Below are positions 7,451 to 15,410 of a stretch of DNA of 64,000 nt, piece after piece. Each line of letters starts with the position of its first letter. Position 1 is the first letter of the stretch. The notes under the pieces are model-generated. The model did no database searches, was not told where the DNA came from, and was given only the letters and a program-made list of their open reading frames with translations. A program made the position numbers and the translations under genes. Source of the stretch: Phycicoccus endophyticus (GTDB taxonomy: Bacteria > Actinomycetota > Actinomycetes > Actinomycetales > Dermatophilaceae); contig NZ_JAANCN010000001.1 in NCBI RefSeq assembly GCF_011326735.1, positions 434,001 through 498,000 on the forward strand, written 5' to 3'.

Positions 7451-9013
7451 GTGCCCACCCCGCTCCGGCTGACCGCCGGCCCCCTCGCGGCCGTCCTCGC
7501 CGGACTGGCGCTCTGGCTCGCCTTCCCCGACCACGACCTGTGGTGGCTGGCCCCCGTGGGCGTCGCGCTGCTCGGCGCCGCGACCCTGGGCGCCGGAGCA
7601 CCGCGCGGCTTCCTCCTCGGCCTGCTCGCCGGCCTCGCGTACTTCGGCCCGACCCTGTCGTGGTCGGGGGTCTACGTCGGCAAGCTGCCCTGGTTCGCCC
7701 TGGCGACCCTCGAGGCGCTGTACGTCGCGGTGATGTCGGCGCTCGTCGGGTACGCCGGCCGCCGACTGCTCGCCTCCGGCCATCGCCCGGCAGCGCTGCT
7801 CCTCGTGCCGCTGGGCTGGGTGGCCCAGGAGTGGGCCCGCTCGACCACCCCCTACGGCGGCTTCCCCTGGGCCCGGCTCGCGTTCAGCCAGGCCGACAGC
7901 CCGCTGGCCCACGTGGCCCGGTGGCTCGGCGCCCCCGGGGTCACGTTCGCGACGGCGGTCGTCGGCGTCGGTCTGCTGGCCCTGTGCTGGGGGCTCGCCG
8001 CCCGCCGCCCGGCACGCCTGCTCGCCGGGGCGCTCGTGGCGGCGGCGCCGTTCGCCGCCGGGCTCATCCCGCTGCCGACCGACGGGCGGACCGCGTCCGT
8101 GGGCTTCGTCCAGGGCGACGTCCCGCAGGCCGGGCTCGAGTTCAACGCGCAGCGGCGCGCCGTCCTCGACAACCACGTCCGCGGGACCCTGGCCCTCGCC
8201 GAGCGGGCGCCCGACGACCTCACCCTCGTGGTCTGGCCCGAGAACGCCTCGGACATCGACCCCTTCCGCAACGCCGACGCCGACGCCGAGATCCGCGCCG
8301 CGCAGTCGACGCTCGGGGTGCCCCTGGTCGTCGGCGCGGTGCTGGCCGAGCCGCCGGGAGCGAGCTCGAACGTCTCGCTGTTCTACACCGGCGCGGGGGA
8401 GCCCGAGCGGTACACCAAGCTGCACCCGGTGCCGTTCGCCGAGTACATCCCCCACCGGGAGTTCTTCGCGCAGTTCACCTCGGCGGCCGACCTCGCCGGC
8501 AACTTCGTCGCCGGCGACACCGTCGGGGCGTTCGAGGTGCCTGCGAGCGGCGGCAGCTACACCGCGCTGCCGACGATCTGTTTCGAGGTCGCCTACGACG
8601 GGCTGATGCGCACGAGCGTCGAGGCCGCCGGCGACACCGACTCGCTGCTGCTCGTGCAGACGAACAACGCCACCTTCGGGTACACGGCGGAGTCCGAGCA
8701 GCAGTTCGCCATCTCCCGGATCCGGGCCATCGAGCACGGGCGCAGCGTCGTGCACGTCTCCACGGTCGGCGTGTCCGGGTTCGTCGCCCCCGACGGCACG
8801 GTGACCGGCGCCACCGGCCTGTTCACCGCCGCCCAGGGCCTCGGTGAGCCGGTGCTGCGCCACGAGCGCACCCCGGCCGACCGGCTCGGGAGCGCCCCCG
8901 TGGTCCTGGCCACGGCGCTCTTCGTCCTGCTCGTGCTGTCCGCGGCCCGGTCGGGGCGGCGGGCTAGGGTGACGGCAGACCCCGAGGCCCCCGAGGACCA
9001 GACCGTTGCCTGA
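7451..9013 (+). CDS. lnt: Apolipoprotein N-acyltransferase
   Basis: Membrane enzyme (520 residues) that adds the third acyl chain to lipoproteins. The first 210 residues hold about six membrane segments, then comes an extracytoplasmic nitrilase domain, then one C-terminal membrane segment. The expected triad is present: E264 in WPENASD, K323 in TKLHPVPF and C377 in ICFEVAY. It overlaps ppm1 by 8 nt. In mycobacteria the Lnt and Ppm1 activities are fused in one protein; here they are separate but coupled. The lipoprotein GluB in this window is one likely client. Confidence 0.93.
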   Translation: MPTPLRLTAGPLAAVLAGLALWLAFPDHDLWWLAPVGVALLGAATLGAGAPRGFLLGLLAGLAYFGPTLSWSGVYVGKLPWFALATLEALYVAVMSALVGYAGRRLLASGHRPAALLLVPLGWVAQEWARSTTPYGGFPWARLAFSQADSPLAHVARWLGAPGVTFATAVVGVGLLALCWGLAARRPARLLAGALVAAAPFAAGLIPLPTDGRTASVGFVQGDVPQAGLEFNAQRRAVLDNHVRGTLALAERAPDDLTLVVWPENASDIDPFRNADADAEIRAAQSTLGVPLVVGAVLAEPPGASSNVSLFYTGAGEPERYTKLHPVPFAEYIPHREFFAQFTSAADLAGNFVAGDTVGAFEVPASGGSYTALPTICFEVAYDGLMRTSVEAAGDTDSLLLVQTNNATFGYTAESEQQFAISRIRAIEHGRSVVHVSTVGVSGFVAPDGTVTGATGLFTAAQGLGEPVLRHERTPADRLGSAPVVLATALFVLLVLSAARSGRRARVTADPEAPEDQTVA

Positions 9014-9785
9014 CTCCGACCGTCCACCGCTGCAGCGCGTCGCCGTGCTCATCCCGACGTACAACGAGCGGGAGAACCTCGCCGGCGCCGTACACGGCGT
9101 GCGCGGCGCCGTGCCCACCGCCGACGTCGTGGTCCTCGACGACGACTCACCCGACGGTACGGGGGTCGTGGCCGACGAGCTCGCCGCCGCCGACCCGCAG
9201 GTCCACGTCATCCACCGGCGCGCCAAGGAGGGGCTCGGCGCGGCGTACCTCGACGGCTTCCACTGGGCGCTCGATCACGGGTACGACGCCGTCGTGGAGA
9301 TGGACGCCGACGGCTCGCACCGGCCCGAGCACCTGCCGTCGCTGCTGGCCGCCGCCGAGCACGCCGACGCCGTCATCGGCTCGCGGTGGGTACGCGGTGG
9401 GCGGGTCGTCAACTGGCCGGTGCACCGCAAGGCGCTCTCCGTCGGGGGCAACCTCTACGTGCGGGTGCTGCTCGGCATGCCGGTCCACGACGCGACCGCC
9501 GGGTTCCGGGTCTACCGCAGCGAGGCGCTGCGGGTCATGGGGCTGGCCGACGTCGCCTCACAGGGCTACTGCTTCCAGACCGACCTCACCTGGCGGGCGG
9601 TGCGCGCCGGCCTCACCGTGGTCGAGGTGCCCATCACCTTCGTCGAGCGCGAGGTCGGCACCTCGAAGATGAGCGGCGACATCGTCGCCGAGTCGCTGCG
9701 CCGGATCACCGGCTGGGGCCTGCGGCACCGGGCACGCCAGCTGAGGGCGCTCGCCGGCCGGCCGGAGCGGTGGCACGCGCTGTGA
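9006..9785 (+). CDS. ppm1: Polyprenol monophosphomannose synthase (GT2)
   Basis: A 259-residue family 2 glycosyltransferase of the dolichol-phosphate-mannose synthase type, which moves mannose from GDP-mannose to polyprenyl phosphate for lipoglycans and protein mannosylation. Visible motifs are VLIPTYNEREN at the N-terminus, VVLDDDSPDGTG near residue 45, the catalytic-site EMDADGSHRPEHLP near residue 100, and the late FVEREVGTSKMSG. The TTG at 9006 is the best start, with GAGGA upstream inside lnt. A TAGGGT box at 8965-8970 inside lnt could give an internal promoter. The gene overlaps both lnt and fxsA. Confidence 0.9.
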   Translation: MPDSDRPPLQRVAVLIPTYNERENLAGAVHGVRGAVPTADVVVLDDDSPDGTGVVADELAAADPQVHVIHRRAKEGLGAAYLDGFHWALDHGYDAVVEMDADGSHRPEHLPSLLAAAEHADAVIGSRWVRGGRVVNWPVHRKALSVGGNLYVRVLLGMPVHDATAGFRVYRSEALRVMGLADVASQGYCFQTDLTWRAVRAGLTVVEVPITFVEREVGTSKMSGDIVAESLRRITGWGLRHRARQLRALAGRPERWHAL

Positions 9786-10288
9786 GCCCGGGACGTGCCG
9801 TGCCCACCTCCGGCCGCAGCCGTCGGGGGAGCATCCTGCGCTGGGTCTTCCTCGCCCTCCTCGTCGTCCCGCTGATCGAGGTCGCCGTCATCGTCGCGGT
9901 CGGGCGCACCATCGGGGGGTGGCCGACCTTCCTCCTGCTGCTGCTCGAGTCCCTGCTCGGTGCCTGGATCGTCCGGCGTGAGGGCGGACGGGCCTGGGCG
10001 GCGCTCCGGGACGCCCTGCGGACCGGCCGGATGCCGAGCCGCGAGCTCGCCGACGCCGCGCTCGTCCTCGTCGGTGGCACCCTGCTGCTCACCCCGGGGT
10101 TCGTCACCGACGTCGCCGGCTTCCTCGTCGTCCTGCCGCTCACCCGTCCGGTGACCCGGCGCTGGCTCGAGGCGGCCGTCGCCCGGCGCCTGCTCGGCCC
10201 GTTCGGCAGCTGGCCCGGCGGACCCGCCGGCGGGGGAGCGGGGGGCGAGGGCCCGCCCGACGTCATCCAGGGCGAGGTGGTCGACTAG
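9782..10288 (+). CDS. fxsA: FxsA family membrane protein
   Basis: A 168-residue FxsA-family (YtzA-type) membrane protein. Two or three hydrophobic segments (about residues 20-60 and 98-125) flank the family signature LLLLLESLLGAWIVRREG; the C-terminus is rich in glycine and proline. In E. coli, FxsA changes sensitivity of F-plasmid cells to phage T7; its general role is unclear. The GTG overlaps the ppm1 stop as GTGA; a second GTG a few codons on is possible. It completes the lnt-ppm1-fxsA unit, which ends in a strong hairpin. Confidence 0.85.
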   Translation: MSPGRAVPTSGRSRRGSILRWVFLALLVVPLIEVAVIVAVGRTIGGWPTFLLLLLESLLGAWIVRREGGRAWAALRDALRTGRMPSRELADAALVLVGGTLLLTPGFVTDVAGFLVVLPLTRPVTRRWLEAAVARRLLGPFGSWPGGPAGGGAGGEGPPDVIQGEVVD

Positions 10289-10315
10289 CCCGCCTAGGCC
10301 CCACCCGGACAGCAC

Positions 10316-10348
10316 GATGCCGGCCACCCGTGGCAGGGGGCCGGCATC
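10316..10348. terminator. Bidirectional hairpin terminator between fxsA and rbpA
   Basis: A perfect 10-bp inverted repeat (GATGCCGGCC with GGCCGGCATC) around a 13-nt loop lies between two convergent genes. There is no clear T-run, as is usual for actinobacterial terminators. Confidence 0.7.
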
Positions 10349-10358
10349 GCCGGGTCGC

Positions 10359-10718
10359 TCAGGCCGACTTCTTCTTGGTCTTCTCGCCGCGGGAGGCGCG
10401 CAGCAGCGTCAGCCGCTCCTCGAGGAGCTCCTCGAGCTCGGGGATGGAGCGCCGCTCGAGCAGCATGTCCCAGTGGGTCCGCTGCGGCTTGGCCGGCTTC
10501 GCCTCCGGCTGGGCACCGCCCCCCTGGAGCTTGGCGAGCGCACCGCACCGGCACTCCCACGTCGCCGGCACCTCGGCCTCGACGGAGAAGGGCAGCTCGA
10601 TGGTGTGCCCGTTCGGGCACAGGTAGGTGGTGATGTTGCGCTCGGAGGGCACGACGTTCTCGTCGGTCTCCATGCTGAGGGCGCCGAGCCGGCTGCCGCG
10701 CAGGCTGCGTTCTGCCAT
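10359..10718 (-). CDS. rbpA: RNA polymerase-binding protein RbpA
   Basis: A 119-residue actinobacterial transcription factor that binds sigma factor and core RNA polymerase and helps open promoters. Cysteines in YLCPNGH and WECRCGA form the core domain, and the basic, acidic-patched C-terminal part SIPELEELLEERL is the sigma-interaction region. The ATG at 10718 has GGGAG 7 nt upstream. Its presence firmly places the organism among the actinobacteria. A SigR-like promoter lies upstream at 10781-10806, as known for the Streptomyces homologue. Confidence 0.95.
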   Translation of the reverse strand: MAERSLRGSRLGALSMETDENVVPSERNITTYLCPNGHTIELPFSVEAEVPATWECRCGALAKLQGGGAQPEAKPAKPQRTHWDMLLERRSIPELEELLEERLTLLRASRGEKTKKKSA

Positions 10719-10734
10719 GGGTGTCTCCCGGATC

Positions 10735-10848
10735 TGTGATGTCCCGACCGGGGTCCTCGCGGCCGGGTCAATGGTCAGGGAACGCGCCAGCCGGCCGGGT
10801 TGTTCCGCACCGCCCCACGTGGCCCCGTCGGCTGTGAGGGACATCACA
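10735..10848. repeat. 11-bp inverted repeat flanking the rbpA promoter
   Basis: TGTGATGTCCC at 10735-10745 and GGGACATCACA at 10838-10848 are exact reverse complements, 92 bp apart, in the 200-bp space between the divergent rbpA and MFS genes. They could be paired operator sites. No protein is known from the sequence to bind them. Confidence 0.55.
10781..10806 (-). promoter_or_regulatory. SigR/SigH-like promoter of rbpA
   Basis: On the minus strand GGAAC (10806-10802) is followed after exactly 18 nt by GTT (10783-10781). This matches the GGAAY-N18-GTT consensus of thiol-stress sigma factors SigR/SigH. The start site would fall near 10773, giving a leader of about 55 nt. Confidence 0.55.
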
Positions 10849-10905
10849 CCGACGTGTGCGGGGGAGTGGCCGGCCGCCCCGGCCCGCCCGGGGTCCCCGG
10901 GTCGA

Positions 10906-10911
10906 TAGCGT
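10906..10911 (+). promoter_or_regulatory. -10 box of the MFS transporter, leaderless type
   Basis: TAGCGT, 7 nt before the GTG at 10919; this fixes the start well inside the longer open frame. Confidence 0.55.
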
Positions 10912-10918
10912 CACCCCC

Positions 10919-12277
10919 GTGAGCATGCCACCCGCCGCCGCGGCCGACGACCTCACCGGCCCCTCCGCGCTCGACCTCGCCCCGCCGACCCGCCCGCGCC
11001 GTGTCCTCGCCTGGGGGATGTGGGACTGGGGCACCCAGCCCTTCAACACGGTGATCACGACCTTCGTCTTCTCGGTCTACCTCACGAGCTCCTCCTTCGG
11101 GAGCACGAACACGACGTCGACGGCACTGTCGGTCTCGACGGCGCTCGCCGGGCTGTTCGTCGCCCTGCTCGCCCCGGTCCTCGGGCAGAACTCCGACCGC
11201 TCGGGGCGCACCGTCCACCACCTGCGCGTCCAGACCTGGCTGCTCGCCCTGCTCTCCGCGGCCCTGTTCGTCGTCCGGCCCGAGCCGGGGTTCCTCTGGG
11301 TCGGGCTCGGGCTGCTCGCGGCCGGGTCGGTGGTCTCGGAGATCGCCGGGGTCAACTACAACTCCACCATCGACCAGGTCGCCACCCCGAGGACGGTCGG
11401 GCGGGTCTCGGGCTTCGGCTGGGGGATGGGCTACCTCGGCGGGATCATCGTCCTGCTGCTGATCTACTTTGCCTTCATCCAGCCCGAGGTGGGCCTCTTC
11501 GGCGTCACCGATGCCGACGGGCTCGACATCCGGGTCTCGATGGTGGTCTGCGGGGTGTGGACTCTGCTGTTCACCGTCCCCGCCTTCCTCGTCCTGAAGG
11601 ACCGGCCGACCGAGCGCGGCCCCCGGGTCGGGGTGGTGCAGTCCTACCGGCTCGTGTGGCGCTCGGTCACCGGCCTGTGGGCGCTCTCGCGGCACACGGT
11701 CTTCTTCCTCCTGGCCTCGGCGCTCTTCCGCGACGGGCTGGCCGGCGTCTTCGCCTTCGGAGCGGTGCTCGCCGCGGGCACCTTCGGGCTCTCCGCGGGG
11801 GAGGTCATCATCTTCGGCGCCGCCGCGAACATCGTCGCCGGCCTCGCGACGATGGGCTTCGGCCTGCTCGACGACCGGATCGGGCCCAAGCGGGTCATCC
11901 TCGTCTCGCTCGGGGCCCTCGTCGTCCTCGGGCTGCTCGTCTTCGTCCTCCACGACGGCGGCGCGGCGGTGTTCTGGCCCCTCGGCCTGCTCATGACGGT
12001 CTTCGTCGGGCCGGCCCAGGCGGCCTCGCGCAGCTTCCTCGCCCGGCTCGTCCCCGAGGGTCGCGGCGGCGAGATCTTCGGCCTCTACGCCACAACCGGG
12101 CGGGTGGTCTCGTTCCTCTCACCGACCGCCTTCGGCCTGTTCATCGCGCTGGGGGCGCTGCTCACCGGGGCGGACAACACGCAGTACTGGGGCATCCTCG
12201 GCATCGTCCTCGTCCTCGCCGCGGGGTTCGCGGTGATGCTTCCGGTCAAGGAGCACGGGGAGCACACCGTCGCCTAG
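10919..12277 (+). CDS. MFS transporter, UMF1/Atg22-like
   Basis: A 452-residue integral membrane protein with about twelve hydrophobic segments. The start of the fold (LAWGMWDWGTQPFNTVI), the segment EIAGVNYNSTIDQVATP and GFGWGMGYLGG are hallmarks of the UMF1 (Atg22-like) branch of the major facilitator superfamily. In fungi Atg22 exports amino acids from the vacuole; bacterial substrates are mostly unknown. It is divergent from rbpA and converges on the M15 peptidase gene with only 17 bp between stops. Confidence 0.83.
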   Translation: MSMPPAAAADDLTGPSALDLAPPTRPRRVLAWGMWDWGTQPFNTVITTFVFSVYLTSSSFGSTNTTSTALSVSTALAGLFVALLAPVLGQNSDRSGRTVHHLRVQTWLLALLSAALFVVRPEPGFLWVGLGLLAAGSVVSEIAGVNYNSTIDQVATPRTVGRVSGFGWGMGYLGGIIVLLLIYFAFIQPEVGLFGVTDADGLDIRVSMVVCGVWTLLFTVPAFLVLKDRPTERGPRVGVVQSYRLVWRSVTGLWALSRHTVFFLLASALFRDGLAGVFAFGAVLAAGTFGLSAGEVIIFGAAANIVAGLATMGFGLLDDRIGPKRVILVSLGALVVLGLLVFVLHDGGAAVFWPLGLLMTVFVGPAQAASRSFLARLVPEGRGGEIFGLYATTGRVVSFLSPTAFGLFIALGALLTGADNTQYWGILGIVLVLAAGFAVMLPVKEHGEHTVA

Positions 12278-12294
12278 CGCGGGAGGCCCGGAGC

Positions 12295-13710
12295 TCAGCC
12301 CGCGTACTCCCAGTGCCAGGGCTCGGGGAGGCTGCCGTCCGGTTCGGCCCACGACGGGTGGAACCAGCCGTAGAGCGGGGCGTTCGTGCGCAGCCACAGG
12401 TGGGCGGCCGACCCGAAGTCCTCGACACCCCCGCACAGGTCCACCGCCCGGCCGAGGCCGTGCCGGCTCGTGCCGGGGGTGGCGGCCCACCGGCCCCGGG
12501 AGGCCTTGACGGCGACCTGGTCGGGGTAGGAGCGGTAGGAGTCGGTGACGCACAGCGGCGTCCCGGTCTGGGCCGCGTACGCCCTGCTCATCGCGTCGAA
12601 CGCGGCGGCGGCGCGCGGCGCCAGGCGCTGGCCGGGGGCCTCCCACAGCGGGCACAGCGCACTGTCGGGGTACTCGCCGTTGGGGTAGAGCGCGTCCTCC
12701 TGCGAGCACGGGCGACCGACGTGGGCGGACTCGAGCGCCGTCGTCGAGAGGGCCTCGCGCAGCCGGTCGGCGGCGGCCCGCGCCGTGGGGGTCCGCGCGC
12801 CGACGAGCACCTCGGCGACCGGGCCGGCCTTGTCGACCTCGGCCCGCTGCAGCCGGCGCAGGGTGCCGACCCGCTCCAGCTGCGCGCTCATCAGGCGATC
12901 CAGGCGGGTCTTGGCGGCCTGGACCGCCGCGCGCGCGGCCGTCGCCTCGGCCTCGGCCGACTCCGCGGCACGGGTCAGGTCCGCCTGCTCCTGGGTGAGC
13001 GTGCGCACCTCCTGCAGCGCCCGGGTGCGCTGGTCGGTGAGGTAGGACAGGTCTCCGAGGGGGTCGCTCACCTCGTCCTCGTCGACCGAGAACGCCTCGA
13101 GCATGCCGGCGAGGTCGGCGTCGCCCCCACCACCGGAGTACACGTCGAAGACCCAGGAGCGCACGAGGGCGCGAGCCGTGGCCAACCGGCCCTGCAGGAG
13201 CCGCAGGTCGGCCCGGGTGTCCGCGGCCTCCTCGCGGGCGGCCCGCTGGGCGTCCGTGGCCGTCGCGAGCTGCTCGAGGACCGCGTTCGAGCGGGTCGAC
13301 AGCTCGTCCATCCGGCGCATCTCGGCGGCGACGGCCGAGCTGGACTCCTCGAGCACCTGCGAGATCCGCGCCGCCTCGGCGACCTGGGCGGCCAGCTCGG
13401 CGGGGGAGAGGCCCTCGGGCTCCGCGGCCTCCTCGGAGTCCTCCGGCGCCGGCGTCCGGGTGCCCGTCGGGCTCGGGGTGGGGCTCGCGCTGGGCTGCGG
13501 TCCGGCCGTCCCGCTCGCCGACGGCGAGGGGCTGGGCGTCGACGACGTGCCCGAGGATGTCCCGGCGCTCGGGGGGGCCGATGCTTCCGGCGACGGTGCG
13601 GTAGCAGCGACGGCGGCCGGTGCCGTGGACCCGAGGACGGCACCGAGCAGAGCGAGCCCGACGAGCACCCGTCGAGGCCCCGTTGCCTTGTTCGTCGACC
13701 GCCGCACCAC
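12295..13710 (-). CDS. Secreted M15-family D,D-carboxypeptidase with coiled-coil stalk
   Basis: A 471-residue exported peptidoglycan enzyme. A signal peptide (hydrophobic core about residues 17-35, ending in AAVA) is followed by a Ser/Pro/Thr-rich linker to about residue 100, a long Ala/Glu/Arg-rich coiled coil (about 110-320) and a C-terminal VanY-type zinc peptidase domain. The zinc-site motif SRHGLGRAVD and the late WHWEY carry the expected His, Asp and His ligands. The GTG at 13710 is chosen because AGGAG lies 7 nt before it. The likely role is trimming cell-wall stem peptides. Confidence 0.87.
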   Translation of the reverse strand: MVRRSTNKATGPRRVLVGLALLGAVLGSTAPAAVAATAPSPEASAPPSAGTSSGTSSTPSPSPSASGTAGPQPSASPTPSPTGTRTPAPEDSEEAAEPEGLSPAELAAQVAEAARISQVLEESSSAVAAEMRRMDELSTRSNAVLEQLATATDAQRAAREEAADTRADLRLLQGRLATARALVRSWVFDVYSGGGGDADLAGMLEAFSVDEDEVSDPLGDLSYLTDQRTRALQEVRTLTQEQADLTRAAESAEAEATAARAAVQAAKTRLDRLMSAQLERVGTLRRLQRAEVDKAGPVAEVLVGARTPTARAAADRLREALSTTALESAHVGRPCSQEDALYPNGEYPDSALCPLWEAPGQRLAPRAAAAFDAMSRAYAAQTGTPLCVTDSYRSYPDQVAVKASRGRWAATPGTSRHGLGRAVDLCGGVEDFGSAAHLWLRTNAPLYGWFHPSWAEPDGSLPEPWHWEYAG

Positions 13711-14034
13711 GACTGGACTCCTGCTCGATCCCGGGCACGGCCCGGGTTCCGGCACACGCCCTGCTCGTGCGCGCTCCCACCATAGGCACCCGCACCCGGT
13801 GTCGGCACCCGAAGCCGGGAGATCGCGCCCGCCGACGCCGGCGGGACCGCCACGCGGGCGGCACACCAGGCTCGTGCGTCACAGGAATCACACAGGTAAC
13901 ACCCGTGCGGACCGGGCACGGTCCACAGGCCGCGGAGCGGGCCACCGGTGTCCACAGGTCCACCGCCGGCCGTTGCGCCGACGGGGGGACCACGGGTGCA
14001 CTGGCGCCGGACCGGCTCAGCGAAGGGGGCCACG
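13711..14034. other. 324-bp region with no gene: leader of the M15 peptidase gene and upstream of the ssb-like gene
   Basis: No convincing reading frame is seen. For the minus-strand M15 gene, TATGGT near 13790 is a possible -10 box and would give a leader of about 70 nt. Around 13880-13900 are repeated TCACAGG/TCACACAGG-like elements. GTCCACAGG occurs twice, at 13921-13929 and 13950-13958, resembling DnaA boxes. The plus strand ends with AAGGGGG before the ssb-like ATG. Confidence 0.5.
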
Positions 14035-14352
14035 ATGGCCGAGACCGACGAGAACACCGTCCGCCTCGTGGGGCGGGTGACCTCGCTCGACCCGCCACGC
14101 GAGCTGCCGAGCGGCGACGTCGTGCACACCCTGCGGGTGACCGTCGGGCGGCCGCGCGGGCATCCGGGCGTCGACACCGTCGACGTCGCGTGCTGGTCGG
14201 CAGCCACCCGACGCTGCGCCGGGCGGCTGCAGGTCGGCGCCCGGGTCGAGGTCGAGGGCAGCCTGCGCCGGAGGTTCTGGCGGACCGGTGGCGGGCCGGT
14301 GAGCAGGTACGAGGTGCAGGCCCGACGCCTGCGGAGGGTGACTGCGGCGTAA
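14035..14352 (+). CDS. Short single-stranded DNA-binding (OB-fold) protein
   Basis: A 105-residue protein consisting of one Ssb-type OB fold (NTVRLVGRVTSLDPPRELPSG at the start, ARVEVEGSLRRRFW later) with no acidic C-terminal tail, unlike replicative Ssb. It resembles the small accessory Ssb-like proteins of actinobacteria. The ATG at 14035 has AAGGGGG 7 nt before it. The stop TAA shares its last two bases with the dif-like site, so the gene abuts the putative terminus. Whether it acts in DNA uptake, recombination or elsewhere cannot be told. Confidence 0.78.
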   Translation: MAETDENTVRLVGRVTSLDPPRELPSGDVVHTLRVTVGRPRGHPGVDTVDVACWSAATRRCAGRLQVGARVEVEGSLRRRFWRTGGGPVSRYEVQARRLRRVTAA

Positions 14353-14378
14353 CGCCGATAATCCACATTATGTCACTA
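14351..14378. other. dif: dif-like XerC/XerD recombination site (chromosome dimer resolution)
   Basis: The site has the dif layout of two 11-bp arms around a 6-bp centre. The left arm (14351-14361) ends in GATAA; the centre is TCCACA (14362-14367); the right arm (14368-14378) begins TTATGTCA. E. coli dif has the same inner arms, ATAA and TTATGT. ATAAT/ATTAT makes the inner repeat, and the site is strikingly AT-rich for this chromosome. It exactly fills the space between two convergent genes, sharing 2 bp with one stop codon and 3 bp with the other. Gene orientation and the polar GGGGGAG heptamer both switch here. XerD is encoded at 45591-46502. Confidence 0.85.
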
Positions 14379-15359
14379 CACCGCCGACGACGCCTCCTCC
14401 ACCTGCGCGAGCACCTCCCCGACGGTCATCAGCCCCGGCCCCCTCCGGGTCCGGGCGGCCTCGGCCACGAGCCGGGCCAGGGTCGCGTTGACCGGCGTCG
14501 GTGCACCCACCCGCGCCCCGAGGCGAACGATCTGGCCGTTGAGCTCGTCGACCTCGCTGTCACCGGTGGCCCGCGCCAGGCTCTGCCACGTCGAGCTGCC
14601 CGCACGCTCCTCGTCGCCGATGGAGCGCACCTGCAGCGTCCGGCCCCGCCGCGTGGCGTCCTCCTCCGCCGAGGCGTAGTCGATCCCCGCGGCATCGAGG
14701 ACGGCGCGCCCCTCGTCCTCGGCCCGCTCGAGGAGGACACCGACCGGTGCGCTCCTCCCGCACAGTGCGGTGACGGCGTTGCCGAGGTTGACCAGGAGCT
14801 TGCGGTACTTCCACCGGGCGATGTCGGCCACCGTGCGGCTGTCGACGCCGGCGGACCGCAGGGCGTCGGCGACGCCCGCGGCGACGTCGTCGGTGCCGGA
14901 GGGCCACACCCCGACGTCCACCATGCCGACCGTCGGGGACGAGTAGGCCTGCACCTCCCCCGGCCGCAGGTGGGCCGCCGGCATCATCACGAGCGCCCCG
15001 TACGCGGCGAGCCCGGCGCCGGCGACGACGTCCTCGTTCCGGACCCCGTTCTGGGCACAGACCACGGGCCGACGGGCCAGCGCGGAACCGGCCAGCGCGT
15101 GTGCCACCCCCGCGGTGTCCTGGCTCTTCGTCGTCACCAGGACGGCGTCGACGCCCCGCTCCCCCACCTCGTCGACGCCGCCGACGGCCTCGAGCGGGAC
15201 CACGACGTCCTCCTCGGGCGTGCGCAGCCGCAGCCCCTCGGCACGGATGCGCTCCAGGTGCTCACCGCGGGCGACGGCGACGACCTCGTGCCCCGCCTGG
15301 ACGAGCCGCACCGCGAGCGACCCCCCGATGGCACCCACGCCGACGACGACCAGCCGCAC
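14376..15359 (-). CDS. Ketopantoate reductase family protein (PanE/ApbA-like)
   Basis: A 327-residue NADP-dependent reductase. The N-terminal Rossmann motif GVGAIGGSLA and the C-terminal 6-phosphogluconate-dehydrogenase-like domain, with RWKYRKLLVNLGNA holding the expected active-site lysine, are those of 2-dehydropantoate 2-reductase. Paralogues of this family reduce other 2-oxo acids and no pantothenate genes are nearby, so panE itself is not certain. GGAGG lies before the GTG at 15359. Its stop codon TAG overlaps the dif-like site. Confidence 0.8.
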   Translation of the reverse strand: MRLVVVGVGAIGGSLAVRLVQAGHEVVAVARGEHLERIRAEGLRLRTPEEDVVVPLEAVGGVDEVGERGVDAVLVTTKSQDTAGVAHALAGSALARRPVVCAQNGVRNEDVVAGAGLAAYGALVMMPAAHLRPGEVQAYSSPTVGMVDVGVWPSGTDDVAAGVADALRSAGVDSRTVADIARWKYRKLLVNLGNAVTALCGRSAPVGVLLERAEDEGRAVLDAAGIDYASAEEDATRRGRTLQVRSIGDEERAGSSTWQSLARATGDSEVDELNGQIVRLGARVGAPTPVNATLARLVAEAARTRRGPGLMTVGEVLAQVEEASSAV

Positions 15360-15410
15360 GCCCGACCCACCTCCCGAGATGGCCGCGGGTTCCGGCGGCC
15401 GCGGGCCCCC

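Noticed and set aside
13921-13958. Two GTCCACAGG copies as DnaA boxes of a replication origin
   Set aside because: Only two imperfect boxes, no dnaA/dnaN nearby, and the adjoining dif-like site points to the terminus rather than the origin.
13711-14034. ydaO (c-di-AMP) riboswitch before the secreted M15 peptidase
   Set aside because: The position is typical for one, but I could not find the conserved core elements in the leader.
12119-14368. 749-codon minus-strand frame across the M15 gene and the ssb-like gene
   Set aside because: It runs through the real M15 gene in another frame and through the dif-like site; composition is that of a shadow frame.
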